From: an uncultured Flavobacteriaceae bacterium
GTDB taxonomy: Bacteria > Bacteroidota > Bacteroidia > Flavobacteriales > Flavobacteriaceae
Reading direction: 5' to 3'
Length of the DNA stretch: 64,000 bases
Assembly: GCA_947494695.1 (NCBI GenBank)
Contig: CANLWB010000003.1
Coordinates: forward strand, 124,001-188,000
Both the position numbers and the translations under genes were made by a program. The notes below the pieces were generated by a model that was given only the letters and a program-made list of their open reading frames with translations, made no database searches and was not told where the DNA came from. Shown here piece after piece: positions 8,006-16,827 of the stretch (position 1 is its first letter; every line of letters begins with the position of its first letter).

Positions 8006-8237
8006 GTTTTTAGATTTAAGGATTATTGGTGATACATATCGTATAGCTAATGTATCATACTTAGAGAACCCTAAGCCAGGGCACTCCAAATTTTACAAAA
8101 TTTGTGGCAAAAAAAATGAAAAAAAACCATACAATACCTACGTTAAACGTATTAAAATCCTACTTTAACATAGTCGTTTTGATAAAGTATTGAGTATCTG
8201 TAATTGATAAAATCCTTTTGTTTTTTTAACAAATATC

Positions 8238-8648
8238 TTATTTGGAATACAAGTAACTCTGTAGAATGAGCGTTGCACTTATTTCGTCTATCAGGCCTTT
8301 ATTTTTTCTTTGATTCTTTTTAAGTCCACTATCAATCATGGTTTGAAACGCCATTTTGGATGTGAATCGCTCGTCAACCCTTTTAATAGGAATGGTTGGG
8401 CATGTTTCTTTTAAACTTTCAATAAAGGACAAAATATGTTTCTCGCTTTCAGAAGCCGAGTTATCCATTTGTTTGGGCTCCCCAACTAGAAAGAGCTCTA
8501 CTTGCTCGGTGCTTGTATAATCCTGTAAAAACTGTAAAAGCTCTCCGGTATTAACAGTTGTTAATCCCGATGCTATAATTTGCAACGTATCGGTAACCGC
8601 TATTCCAGTTCTTTTAGTTCCATAGTCTATAGCTAAAATTCGAGCCAT
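8238..8648 (-). CDS. ruvX: RuvX/YqgF Holliday-junction-resolvase-like protein
   Basis: RNase H-fold protein of 136 residues, the usual YqgF length. RILAIDYGTKRTGIAVTD at the N-terminus carries the first catalytic aspartate (D8), LVGEPKQMDNSASE the second strand, and VDERFTS with DEISATLILQSYL the C-terminal acidic residues. Members are implicated in 16S rRNA 5'-end maturation and possibly junction resolution. Minus strand, 233 bases upstream of the BspA-like gene. Confidence 0.94.
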   Translation of the reverse strand: MARILAIDYGTKRTGIAVTDTLQIIASGLTTVNTGELLQFLQDYTSTEQVELFLVGEPKQMDNSASESEKHILSFIESLKETCPTIPIKRVDERFTSKMAFQTMIDSGLKKNQRKNKGLIDEISATLILQSYLYSK

Positions 8649-9128
8649 TATTGTTTTTTTTGTAAAAATAAGTTAATTGAACTCATTTAAATAATTTGTG
8701 TTCGATTTAAATCCGGTTTGTTTATGAGTTAAAAGTTAAAAAATTTCCAATTTATGAGTCATTCGTAAAAGAGACTTTCCGGCCTACCGGCTAAAACTAC
8801 GCATATCTTGCTTGTTAGAGGTTTATTTTTGAGCAAACTATATATCTTGTGATTTGCTTCCTTAGATGCTTCGAATAAACTCATATAAAGACTCTTGAGA
8901 TCATATGCTTAAATAATTAGGTTATCCAGGGGTATGGTTCCTAAACGATGTGATTTCTCTCTGCCTTCGAAATGACTCAGGGTCTCAGTTAAGTATCAGC
9001 ACTATAGCCCCATTATCATTTAACTAAGACTTTGGTTAAATAAATTTATTAAACCACAAAAGACCATCTTCATAGACAGCCTTTTGTTCTTGCATCGCTT
9101 AACCTTAACTAGTACTCAAATTTTATAA
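8649..9128. other. 480-base intergenic stretch without a gene
   Basis: No coding frame of quality is seen on either strand. It is A/T-rich with scattered stops and holds one copy of the GTCATTTCGA dispersed repeat at 8948-8976 (listed separately). Nothing else is recognised. Confidence 0.6.
8948..8976 (-). repeat. Copy of dispersed intergenic repeat GTCATTTCGA...GAGAAATCACAT
   Basis: On the minus strand this reads GTCATTTCGAAGGCAGAGAG followed by AAATCACAT. It matches the copy at 23959-23985 (GTCATTTCGAGC, four bases, GAGAAATCACAT), differing mainly at the two bases after GTCATTTCGA and in the short spacer. Confidence 0.6.
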
Positions 9129-9434
9129 CTAAGCTCTTTTTAATGTATTCATTTTTGGAAATAGCAATTTCAAATTATCAACATTTCTTACTCTATTAAA
9201 ATATCTTCTTATGTCACTTGTACGTGCAATCGTTTCTTTTAACGCTTCGGCATTGATTAACTGTACATCATTTTCTTTTACATCTTCAACCACCTCCACA
9301 GGATTCATCGTATCTTCTACAGAAACAGAAACAACTTTATTATCGTCCTTCTTAATCGTTTCAGTAGTGCTTTGCGCATTCCCGAAAGAGAAAGAAAGTA
9401 ATAAAATTGATACTATGTAGATATTGGTTTTCAT
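9129..9434 (-). CDS. Small secreted protein of unknown function
   Basis: Protein of 101 residues from the ATG at 9434, chosen because MKTNIYIVSILLLSFSFGNAQ is a typical Flavobacterial signal peptide cleaved after NA-Q, and because a promoter lies just upstream. The mature part (about 80 residues) is charged, with no cysteines and no recognised domain; it ends DNLKLLFPKMNTLKRA. Probably periplasmic or secreted. No functional link to ruvX can be seen. A purely fortuitous frame is unlikely given the signal peptide and promoter. Confidence 0.65.
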   Translation of the reverse strand: MKTNIYIVSILLLSFSFGNAQSTTETIKKDDNKVVSVSVEDTMNPVEVVEDVKENDVQLINAEALKETIARTSDIRRYFNRVRNVDNLKLLFPKMNTLKRA

Positions 9435-9458
9435 TTCTGTTATCGATGTTTGATGTCT

Positions 9459-9488
9459 CAAATATATATACGTTACATGCCTCAAAAA
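9459..9488 (-). promoter_or_regulatory. Promoter of the small secreted protein gene
   Basis: Minus strand: TTTTTG (9483-9488), 16 bases, then TATATTTG (9459-9466), matching the Bacteroidota -33/-7 pattern, 24 bases before the ATG at 9434. Confidence 0.6.
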
Positions 9489-9743
9489 CAATAAATTAGT
9501 TATAAAAACGGGAATTTTCGATTACTAGTGGAGTGACAAATTTTCGCCGATAAACAGATAAAAAGTCCACTTAAATAGATAAAAAACGAGTAAAATGTAT
9601 TTTGTCGGTTTATTCTTTTCATTCAAAGAGAAAATGGCTCTCTTTTTTTGTAAAATTCTGTGTAAATCGACCTATTCTTTTAAAGAATTTTAATATTAGG
9701 ATATTAACCCGTATTACGTTCTATTTTTTTAAACCATACCTAT

Positions 9744-9751
9744 TATATTTG
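9744..9751 (+). promoter_or_regulatory. -7 box of the dapD promoter
   Basis: TATATTTG fits TAnnTTTG, 18 bases before the dapD ATG. No convincing -33 TTG is seen at the expected distance. Confidence 0.45.
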
Positions 9752-9769
9752 CTCAAAAATTAAATATCG

Positions 9770-10585
9770 ATGACTGAATTACAACAAATCATAGAAAATG
9801 CCTGGGAGAACAGAGAATTACTAAAGGAAGAGACGACGACGTCTGCTATAAGAAACGTTATAGACTTATTAGATAAGGGAGAACTTCGTGTTGCTGAACC
9901 GGTTGCAGATGGTTGGCAGGTTAATGAATGGGTAAAAAAGGCCGTGGTTTTATATTTTCCAATTCAGAAAATGGAAACGATTGAAGCTGGACCATTAGAG
10001 TTTCATGATAAAATTCCATTAAAACGTGATTATGCCGCAAAAGGTATTCGTGTGGTTCCTCATGCTGTTGCCAGACATGGTGCTTACATTTCTAGCGGTA
10101 CTATTTTAATGCCCAGTTATGTAAATATTGGAGCTTATGTAGATGAAGGAACTATGGTTGATACTTGGGCTACAGTAGGTAGCTGTGCGCAAATAGGCAA
10201 AAATGTACATTTATCTGGTGGTGTTGGTATTGGTGGTGTTTTAGAGCCCCTACAGGCCGCTCCGGTAATTATTGAAGATGATACCTTTATAGGTTCTAGA
10301 TGCATTGTTGTTGAAGGGGTACGCGTTGAAAAAGAGGCTGTATTAGGTGCTGGTGTGGTTTTAACCATGAGTACAAAGATTATTGACGTCACTAGTGATG
10401 AGCCTTTAGAGTATAAAGGTAGAGTGCCTGCTCGTTCTGTGGTTATACCAGGAAGTTATGCCAAGGAATTCCCTTCGGGAAGCTATAATGTACCTTGTGC
10501 CTTAATAATTGGTAAACGTAAAGAGAGTACCAATAAAAAGACATCTCTTAATGATGCTTTAAGAGAGCATGATGTTGCCGTTTAG
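9770..10585 (+). CDS. dapD: 2,3,4,5-tetrahydropyridine-2,6-dicarboxylate N-succinyltransferase
   Basis: DapD, 271 residues, normal length. It succinylates tetrahydrodipicolinate in the succinylase branch of lysine/diaminopimelate synthesis in the cytoplasm. The N-terminal helical domain contains VAEPVADGWQVNEWVKKAV. From about residue 100 a left-handed beta-helix of hexapeptide repeats follows (GAYISSGTILMPSYVNIGAYV..., GTMVDTWATVGSCAQIGKNVHLSGGVGIGGVLEP), the substrate and CoA site of the family. It stands alone with its own promoter and terminator; lysA, a later step of the same pathway, is at 45.9 kb. Confidence 0.97.
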   Translation: MTELQQIIENAWENRELLKEETTTSAIRNVIDLLDKGELRVAEPVADGWQVNEWVKKAVVLYFPIQKMETIEAGPLEFHDKIPLKRDYAAKGIRVVPHAVARHGAYISSGTILMPSYVNIGAYVDEGTMVDTWATVGSCAQIGKNVHLSGGVGIGGVLEPLQAAPVIIEDDTFIGSRCIVVEGVRVEKEAVLGAGVVLTMSTKIIDVTSDEPLEYKGRVPARSVVIPGSYAKEFPSGSYNVPCALIIGKRKESTNKKTSLNDALREHDVAV

Positions 10586-10607
10586 CAAAATTTATTTTTA
10601 TAATGAA

Positions 10608-10657
10608 AAGACTGAATTTCTAGATTGTTTACAATTTGGAATTCAGTCTTATTTTTT
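10608..10657 (+). terminator. Bidirectional terminator between dapD and a glycosyltransferase gene
   Basis: Perfect 11-bp stem AAGACTGAATT (10608-10618) and AATTCAGTCTT (10640-10650), followed by ATTTTTT. Arm 2 lies inside the last codons of the convergent glycosyltransferase gene, so one hairpin serves both strands. Confidence 0.85.
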
Positions 10658-11399
10658 CCTGTCTTTGAAGCTTTAGCAATTTTGCATACTTCATATACGA
10701 GAAAAACGCCTGAATTAAAGCTATGGTTATACCATCTATACCGTTAAAAATACCTTTTTTAAAAATCCAGCATCTAAAAAACGCAACAGCTCCGTTTAAA
10801 ATGGGTTTAAATCTTTTAATGCGTTTTCCTTGATCGAATAGTTGTTTCGCGTGCCAGGTTGAATACTGGTTTTTTTTTGCAATAATCTGTTCTAGCGAAT
10901 TCCACCCATAATGTAATATATGTACATTTACTTTTTTTTCGTTTAACGTTATTACTTTCTGGTGTACTTTAGAGTCAGAGGGTGTGGCTGTTTGCTTATT
11001 AAAAAAGCGTACTTTATGGTCGGGGTACCAACCTGAGAAATCAATTAATTCATCATCCAGGAAATTTTTTACTCTAAAAGAGAATGCATCAAAATTATTG
11101 TCTAAGAATTTCTTTTCCTTAATAAATTTTTCGGCATCAGTATCTAAAAATTCATCGGCATCCAAATTTAGAATCCAATCATTATTACAAAATTGTAAAC
11201 CATATTTGCGTTGTGGCCCGTCTCCAAGAAACTCCTGAGATATAACTTTAGCTCCTTTGTCCTTGGCTATTTCAACAGTATTATCTTCACTAAAAGAATC
11301 AACGACTATAACTTCCTCACATACTTTAAACAAAGCCTCAATACATTTTCCTATATTTTTTTCTTCGTTATAGGTAATTACCAATCCGCTAATATTCAT
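10629..11399 (-). CDS. Family 2 glycosyltransferase (LPS core WaaE/KdtX-like)
   Basis: GT-A fold glycosyltransferase of 256 residues. The N-terminus SGLVITYNEEKNIGKCIEAL and IVVDSFSEDNT bind the nucleotide sugar; NLDADE (D80, D82) is the metal-binding DXD. WYPDHKVRFFNK and the C-terminal hydrophobic GIDGITIALIQAFFSYMKYAKL are typical of WaaE/KdtX-like transferases of the LPS inner core. It is divergent from the sugar-transfer gene at 11473 and is a paralogue of 14335-15093 with the same plan. Donor and acceptor sugars are unknown. Confidence 0.9.
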   Translation of the reverse strand: MNISGLVITYNEEKNIGKCIEALFKVCEEVIVVDSFSEDNTVEIAKDKGAKVISQEFLGDGPQRKYGLQFCNNDWILNLDADEFLDTDAEKFIKEKKFLDNNFDAFSFRVKNFLDDELIDFSGWYPDHKVRFFNKQTATPSDSKVHQKVITLNEKKVNVHILHYGWNSLEQIIAKKNQYSTWHAKQLFDQGKRIKRFKPILNGAVAFFRCWIFKKGIFNGIDGITIALIQAFFSYMKYAKLLKLQRQEKIRLNSKL

Positions 11400-11423
11400 A
11401 TGTGATTTTAATAAAAATTAAAG

Positions 11424-11431
11424 TAATTTTG
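11424..11431 (+). promoter_or_regulatory. -7 box upstream of the glycan-island gene at 11473
   Basis: TAATTTTG matches TAnnTTTG, 41 bases before the ATG. Confidence 0.45.
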
Positions 11432-11472
11432 CTGCTATTATTTATGATCTTCAAAATAACATCAATTTAATA

Positions 11473-12249
11473 ATGATTCCAAAAAAAATTCACTACTGCT
11501 GGTATGGTAATAACAGCTATAATGACGTTCTTGAAAAGTGTGCAAATTCATGGAAAGAAAAATTACCGGATTATGAGTTTAAAAAATGGGATGAGACCAA
11601 CACTCCTTTTGACAAATTACCGTTTTTAAAACCTCTTCTCCAACAAAAGAAGTTTTCGTTTATATCTGACTATATACGTTTGTTTTCCGTTTATACCGAA
11701 GGGGGAATCTATTTAGATACAGATATTGAGGTTCTAAAAAACTTTGATGAGCTCATAACAAACAACGTCTTTGTTGGTTTTCAGATCGAACATGTCTTGG
11801 GACATACTCCGTTAAATTCTGCCGTAATTGGAGCAACAAAAAGTTCCCCTTTCATTTTAGAATGCATAAAAGAAACCGAAAAAAAGCAGCGCATGACATT
11901 TCATGCTATTGGAGGTCCACATATAGTATCTAAAGTTTTACTAAATTATGGTTTAAAGGAGTATAAATTGCAAAAAATAAATGATGTTAACATTTATACC
12001 ACAGAATACTTTTATCCTTTACCTCCCAAAGTTAGTTTTAATCAAGCCGAAAAATACGTAACTCAAAACTCATATTGTATACATTGGTGGCAAGAATCTT
12101 GGACAATAGAAAAAAGAAATTTAAACAATTATATAAAAAGTTTTTTGGGGAAATTAAGAAAACTTCCGTTCTTGGTAACCGCAAAATTAAAATATAAAGT
12201 AAGAAAAAAAGAGTTTTACTATATCAACAAAATAAAGGTGAACATCTAA
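11473..12249 (+). CDS. DXD-motif glycosyltransferase (GT32/OCH1-like, capsular-type)
   Basis: Protein of 258 residues with the Gly_transf_sug domain. KIHYCWYGNN opens the fold, FISDYIRLFSVYTEGGIYLDTDIEVL (about 63-88) holds the DTD metal/sugar-nucleotide motif, and CIHWWQESW lies near the C-terminus. Such enzymes add hexoses to LPS or capsule repeats. The ATG at 11473 is supported by the conserved IPKKIHY start. First gene of the plus-strand part of the glycan island. Substrate unknown. Confidence 0.88.
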   Translation: MIPKKIHYCWYGNNSYNDVLEKCANSWKEKLPDYEFKKWDETNTPFDKLPFLKPLLQQKKFSFISDYIRLFSVYTEGGIYLDTDIEVLKNFDELITNNVFVGFQIEHVLGHTPLNSAVIGATKSSPFILECIKETEKKQRMTFHAIGGPHIVSKVLLNYGLKEYKLQKINDVNIYTTEYFYPLPPKVSFNQAEKYVTQNSYCIHWWQESWTIEKRNLNNYIKSFLGKLRKLPFLVTAKLKYKVRKKEFYYINKIKVNI

Positions 12250-12333
12250 GTTAATCTAGTCATTTTTGCAATCAATAATTATTTCTTATTTAATATTTTT
12301 GACAAATCGAGTTAAGAAATCCTATAGAGAAGA

Positions 12334-13392
12334 ATGAAGATTTTAATTATACAACAAAAGCGTATTGGTGATGTTTTAACAAGCTCTATGCTTGCCAGTA
12401 TTTTAAAAAAGGAATATCCTGATGCGCATATTGATTATATGTGCTACAGTTACTGCGTTGATGTCTTAAAAGAAAACCCTTCAATTAACAACATAGTTGT
12501 TTTAGAAGAATCAGTAAGAAAAAACTACTGGCCTCTTGCTAAGTTCATATATAATATTCGCAAACAAAAATACACTGTTGTAATTGATGCTTATTCTAAA
12601 TTAGAAACCAATTTGATCACCTTTTTTTCAGGAGCAAAACATAAAATTTCTTATTATAAATCATATTCCAGTATTTTCTACAACCATAATATTAAAAGAC
12701 TTGAAAGCGGAACGCAGAGTACTTATGGTTTAGCAATTGAAAATAGATTAAAGCTTTTATCTCCTTTATTAACTAATAAACTAACCGATTTTAAACCTAG
12801 AATATGCTTATCTGAGGCCGAACTGAATATGGCAAAAAAAATGTTGTTGGACAATGGTGTGAGTAATGAGAAAAAAGTATTTATGATTGGGGTTTCGGGA
12901 AGTGAATGGTACAAAACGTATCCATTAGATAAGATGTCTAAACTTTTAGATTTTATAGTTAAACAAACAAATGCATCTTTGTTGTTTAATTATATGCCAA
13001 ACCAAAAAGATGATGCTTTAGAACTTTATAATTTATGCACTGAAACTACACGAAATAATATCTTTATTAATGTTTATGCGCCATCCCTTAGAGGTTTTTT
13101 AGGACTATTGTCACAATGTACAGGACTTATAGGCAATGAAGGTGGTTCCGTAAATATGGCAAAAGCACTAAATACACCAACTTTTTCCATATTTTCTCCT
13201 AGTGTCGATAAAGAGACCTGGCAAATATTTGAGGACGAAAGGAATGTATCTATTCATCTAAAAGACTTAAAACCAGAAATATATAAAGAATTTAATGAAA
13301 AACATATAAAAGAACATACTTTTAAGTTTTTTGATGAATATCCAGTCAATCTTGTTTTAGACAAACTAGAAGTATTCCTAAAAACTATTTAA
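12334..13392 (+). CDS. Family 9 glycosyltransferase (heptosyltransferase-like)
   Basis: GT-B fold protein of 352 residues, the usual GT9 length. The N-terminus MKILIIQQKRIGDVLTSSML with PDAHIDYMC matches the ADP-heptose:LPS heptosyltransferase family (KxxIGDxxxxxP pattern). The donor-site motif GNEGGSVNMAKALNTPTFSIFSP (about 270-292) stands where the family has D-GPxHLAAALGTP, with the usual His replaced by Asn. Role: transfer of a heptose or related sugar onto LPS core in the cytoplasm; the exact donor is unknown. A possible -7 box, TATTTTTG, is at 12294-12301. Confidence 0.88.
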   Translation: MKILIIQQKRIGDVLTSSMLASILKKEYPDAHIDYMCYSYCVDVLKENPSINNIVVLEESVRKNYWPLAKFIYNIRKQKYTVVIDAYSKLETNLITFFSGAKHKISYYKSYSSIFYNHNIKRLESGTQSTYGLAIENRLKLLSPLLTNKLTDFKPRICLSEAELNMAKKMLLDNGVSNEKKVFMIGVSGSEWYKTYPLDKMSKLLDFIVKQTNASLLFNYMPNQKDDALELYNLCTETTRNNIFINVYAPSLRGFLGLLSQCTGLIGNEGGSVNMAKALNTPTFSIFSPSVDKETWQIFEDERNVSIHLKDLKPEIYKEFNEKHIKEHTFKFFDEYPVNLVLDKLEVFLKTI

Positions 13393-13500
13393 GAGTAGTA
13401 TGTTTATAATTTCTTTAGAGGATTAAAAATTCAAATAAACTCTAATATTGAATAAAGATTTATACTTTCTCGAATGTAATACATTATATTGAAAAGTTTT

Positions 13501-13528
13501 TTTGAGGATAATTAATATCCTAGTTTTG
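13501..13528 (+). promoter_or_regulatory. Promoter of the decayed glf gene
   Basis: TTTG (13501-13504), 16 bases, TAGTTTTG (13521-13528), 23 bases before the glf ATG. The promoter looks intact although the gene is not. Confidence 0.5.
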
Positions 13529-13551
13529 TCAAAATTTATAAACGTATAGAA

Positions 13552-14299
13552 ATGTATGATTATTTAATTGTTGCTGCCGGTTTATTTGGTTGTGGTTTTG
13601 CACATGAAGCGACCAAAAAAGGTAAAAAGCACCTGGTTATAGGTAAAAGAGATCATGCAGGAGGAAATGTATATTGTGAAAATGTTGATGGTATTAATGT
13701 TCATAAATACGGAGCACACTTATTTCACACCAACGATAAAAACATTTGGGATTATGTAAATCAGTTTTCAGAGTTTAACAATTATGTGAACTCACCCGTT
13801 TCCATATCGAAGGGGAGGCTTTATAATTTGCCTTTTAACATGAACACCTTTTACCAATTTTGCCCCCCCAAAGAAGCCAAAGGCGGTTATAGAGCATCAG
13901 ATTAAAGAATATACCGAAAAGCAATGAGAATGAGGTAAAAGAGCAACCGAGCTTCCTGCTTTTATAATTAAGAGGTTACCAGTTCGTTATACCTTTAATA
14001 ATAATTATTTTAATGATGCTTACTCCGTATGCACGAATTATTGAGCACAAACAACATTTTGAATATGAACAACAAAAGCATACCGTAATTACAAAGGAAT
14101 ATCCAGAGCAGTGAACTTATGAAAAAGAAGCCTACTATCCCATTAATAATGATGAGAATCAAAAAAAATATCAGGCCTATAAAACACGCTCTTTAAAAGA
14201 GTATCATATTATTTTGGCGGAAGGTTGGCCGAATAAAAATATTACGACATGCACCAAATAATTGCTTCTGCCTTAAATAAGGCAAAAAAAAGAACTTAA
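13552..14299 (+). pseudogene. glf: UDP-galactopyranose mutase (glf), decayed
   Basis: The first 105 or so codons read as a Glf N-terminus (DYLIVAAGLFGCGFAHEA, HKYGAHLFHT, YVNSPVSISKGRLYNLPFNMNTFY). The GxGxxG first glycine is already Ala, and the frame breaks after FYQF. Pieces of the rest follow in other frames: IKEYTEKQ then TGA and GKRATELPAFIIKRLPVRYT, NNNYFNDAY (13.91-14.03 kb); IEHKQHFEYEQQKHTVITKEYP then an in-frame TGA and EAYYPINNDENQKKY (14.04-14.18 kb); FGGRLAE, TAA, KYYDMHQIIASALNKAKKRT with final stop at 14299. About 748 bp remain of an expected 1.1 kb or more, so parts are deleted. Intact Glf would make UDP-galactofuranose for surface glycan. Confidence 0.9.
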
Positions 14300-14305
14300 T
14301 TAACT

Positions 14306-14313
14306 TATTTTTG
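14306..14313 (+). promoter_or_regulatory. -7 box upstream of the second GT2 gene
   Basis: TATTTTTG matches TAnnTTTG, 21 bases before the ATG at 14335 and just after the end of the glf remnant. Confidence 0.45.
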
Positions 14314-14334
14314 TAACGACTTTTAAAGTACCAA

Positions 14335-15093
14335 ATGATTAAAATATCCGGAGTAATAATCACTTTTAATGAAGAAGAGCACTTAGAAAAATGCTTAAAA
14401 TCCCTTGTTAGTATTGTCGATGAAATTGTTGTGGTAGATTCTTTTTCTACCGATAAAACTCCGGAAATATGCACAGCTTATAATGTGAGATTTATTCAAA
14501 ATAAATTCGAAGGCTATATTGAGCAAAAAAATTACGCACTATCGCATGCCAAATATGATTATATCTTATCACTTGATGGCGATGAAGCGCTTTCTGAAAC
14601 TCTTAAGGAATCTATATTGAAAGTGAAAGAAAATTGGGTTTTTGATGGCTATTATTGTAATAGACTAAATAATTATTGTGGACAATGGATCAAACACTCG
14701 GATTGGTATCCCGATAAAAAACTGCGATTGTTTAAAAAAGGGAATGGCGAATGGAAAGGCCTAAACCCGCATGATACTTATACACTCAAAAAAGGATTGA
14801 AATCCGGTAAATTAAAAGGTGATCTGTTACATTGGATATATCGAGATTATCATGAACACAACCAAAAAGTTGAGAACTTTTCTAGCATTGCTGCAAAGGC
14901 TTATTTCGATGTCGGAAAGAAATCCTCTCTCTGGAAAATTTTGTTTAATCCAAGTTGGGCCTTTTTTAAAGCATACTTCCTAAGATTAGGGTTTTTAGAT
15001 GGTTTAAACGGATTAATTATTTGTGTACAAACTTTTAACGTAACATTTCTAAAATATATTAAGCTTTATAGACTTCAGAAAATGAAAGATTGA
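14335..15093 (+). CDS. Family 2 glycosyltransferase (LPS core WaaE/KdtX-like), second copy
   Basis: Protein of 252 residues built like the product of 10629-11399: SGVIITFNEEEHLEKCLKSL, IVVVDSFSTDKT, SLDGDE (D81, D83), then DWYPDKKLRLFKK and a hydrophobic C-terminal DGLNGLIICVQTFNVTFLKYIKL. The acceptor-loop residues differ (GEWKGLNPHDTY), so the two paralogues probably add different sugars. Cytoplasmic face of the inner membrane is expected. It is followed by a decayed GT2 gene on the other strand. Confidence 0.9.
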   Translation: MIKISGVIITFNEEEHLEKCLKSLVSIVDEIVVVDSFSTDKTPEICTAYNVRFIQNKFEGYIEQKNYALSHAKYDYILSLDGDEALSETLKESILKVKENWVFDGYYCNRLNNYCGQWIKHSDWYPDKKLRLFKKGNGEWKGLNPHDTYTLKKGLKSGKLKGDLLHWIYRDYHEHNQKVENFSSIAAKAYFDVGKKSSLWKILFNPSWAFFKAYFLRLGFLDGLNGLIICVQTFNVTFLKYIKLYRLQKMKD

Positions 15094-15154
15094 CTTTTTT
15101 AAAACTGGGTTTCTTCAGAAATTTGAATAGGTTTCTCAAAATATTTATCAATAT

Positions 15155-15767
15155 CATTATGGCACTAAGTCAATTTATTTTTTTGATGACTCCTCTTGAA
15201 TGGCATCATTTATCCATTGAATTCTCCTTATGCTAAATATGATACACAATAGCCTTAAATAAACGTTTACCTAAAACCCCGCTATTCATCATTCTAATAA
15301 TAAGTTCTGAGTCTTCCCTTCCCTAACCTGTAATATCCTCATTATACCCATTGGATTTTATAAAATCGGATTTCCAAAATGACAAATTGCATCCTCTTAA
15401 TTTATAAATAAGTTCCTTTTTCAATATACCTCATATGATCTTTTATGAAATTTTTGTGAAGTACACAATCTCCTTCTATATGAATGATATAATCTGATTC
15501 CGTCTGAGAAACTGCCAAATTTAATATTACCGATCTTCTAAAACCTTTGTCCTCATGCCAAACGTGTTTTAAAGGAACTGGAAAATCACTTTGAAAATTT
15601 TCTATTAATTGTTTTGTTTTACTGGTTGATCCGTCATCAGCGACAATAACTTCAGTTGGAAGTACTTTTTGATTAATAAGACTTTTTTAAACTAATTCCA
15701 GAGCCTCTGGCCTGTTGTAAGTTGTAACAACCAGCGCTGTCTTAATCTTAGGACGTTTAACTTTCAT
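15155..15767 (-). pseudogene. Second GT2-type glycosyltransferase, decayed
   Basis: Reading minus from the ATG at 15767: KIKTALVVTTYNRPEALELV, then an in-frame TAA, KSLINQKVLPTEVIVADDGS, KQLIENFQ, LKHVWHEDKGFRRSVILNLA, YIIHIEGDCVLH, then after a frameshift KLRGCNLSFWKSDFIK, NGYNEDITG, TAG, GREDSELIIRMMNSGVLGKRL and a degenerate tail to about 15155. The GREDSEL motif and EGD metal site identify a GT2 family enzyme of the Galactosyltransferase-C type, about 250-270 residues when intact. At least two in-frame stops and one frameshift make it non-functional. The downstream end is approximate. Confidence 0.85.
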
Positions 15768-15946
15768 TTAGGGGAAAATTTTCATTAATTCAATAGCAAT
15801 TATAAAATATAAGAATCCAAAACAGTTTTGAAGTTCATTGGGGCTATCTTTTTGAAGGCAACCTATAGTTGTACGCAAATTTACTTCTAAAAAATATAAT
15901 CATCCAGTGCTTTCAAAAATTTTAATACAACGTTATAATTTATAAA

Positions 15947-16741
15947 TTAAATCGGGCTTTTTGAGACTTTATTTTTGTACTTTTTTTTCCAAAAAAACAC
16001 TCTTTTTTTAATACGGATTTTGCGATAATACTTATTTTGAAATACTTTGGTAGCATCCCACATTAAATTGAACACATCTTCTTCATTATAACCAGAACAC
16101 TTGGCATATTCGTTGCTCATCACCTCCACCATGGACTTATGGATGGTTAGTTTTGAAAAATTCTTAATTCTCGTTTCAAAATCTAAATCTTCAAATAACA
16201 TTCTGTTTAAATCAACCAAATAAAAACTGTATCCGGTATTTGTTCTCTTTATTAATGTATTTCCAGGAGAATGGTCTAAAAAATGAACCCCTTTTTCATG
16301 TAAATCAAAGCTAAAACGAGTAAAAGCTCTAAGAATGATTTCATGATCCGGATAATTTAAATCGGTCGTTAGTTCTCTATAGGTTAAATCACAATCAAGT
16401 TGCTCACTTATATAATAACTTTTCTTAAATAAAAAAAGCGTGGTATACTCATAATACGCAATGGGCTCAGGGGTACCTACATCAAGTGTTCCAAGTTTTT
16501 TTGCATAGTTGTAAGAACGCTGTGCCTTACTTTTTCTAAAGAATTTATAAGTGATCTGGTTAACAATATTTGGAATCCTAAAAGACTTGATATTAAGAAT
16601 CTTTTCCTGTAACCTAAATAGTTTTAGAGAATTTCTATCTTGGTTACCAAAAGGCTTACCTTTAGTTTCAAAATTTTCTATAAAATCGTCAAGTTTTGAT
16701 TTCTGACTTTGGAATTCTTTTTTAACTTCCCAACGTTTCAT
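15947..16741 (-). CDS. LPS-kinase-like protein (KdkA/InaA-type kinase fold)
   Basis: Protein of 264 residues. RKSKAQRSYNYAKKL with GTPEPIAYYEY (about 69-100) matches the N-lobe of lipopolysaccharide kinases. GVHFLDHSPGNTLI gives the catalytic HxxD-x4-N (H153, D156, N161), and LVDLNRM (D177) stands for the DFG metal site. The family phosphorylates Kdo or heptose in the LPS inner core; which sugar is unknown. It lies among the glycan-island transferases, and the minus-strand box TAGTTTTG (16746-16753) is only 4 bases before the ATG, so the transcript may be nearly leaderless. Confidence 0.85.
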   Translation of the reverse strand: MKRWEVKKEFQSQKSKLDDFIENFETKGKPFGNQDRNSLKLFRLQEKILNIKSFRIPNIVNQITYKFFRKSKAQRSYNYAKKLGTLDVGTPEPIAYYEYTTLFLFKKSYYISEQLDCDLTYRELTTDLNYPDHEIILRAFTRFSFDLHEKGVHFLDHSPGNTLIKRTNTGYSFYLVDLNRMLFEDLDFETRIKNFSKLTIHKSMVEVMSNEYAKCSGYNEEDVFNLMWDATKVFQNKYYRKIRIKKRVFFWKKKYKNKVSKSPI

Positions 16742-16827
16742 GGAACAAAACTACAACTACTTTTTATCTTTTTAAATAATTGTATGCATAATATTATATC
16801 TATTTGTTACTTTGTCAAAAAAGAATT

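Noticed and set aside
8649-9128. Small RNA or tRNA gene
   Set aside because: No cloverleaf, no strong hairpin with T-run; only the dispersed repeat is seen.
10629-15093. Intact duplication of the whole GT2 gene region
   Set aside because: The two GT2 proteins share plan and motifs but differ through most of their length; they are old paralogues rather than a recent duplication.
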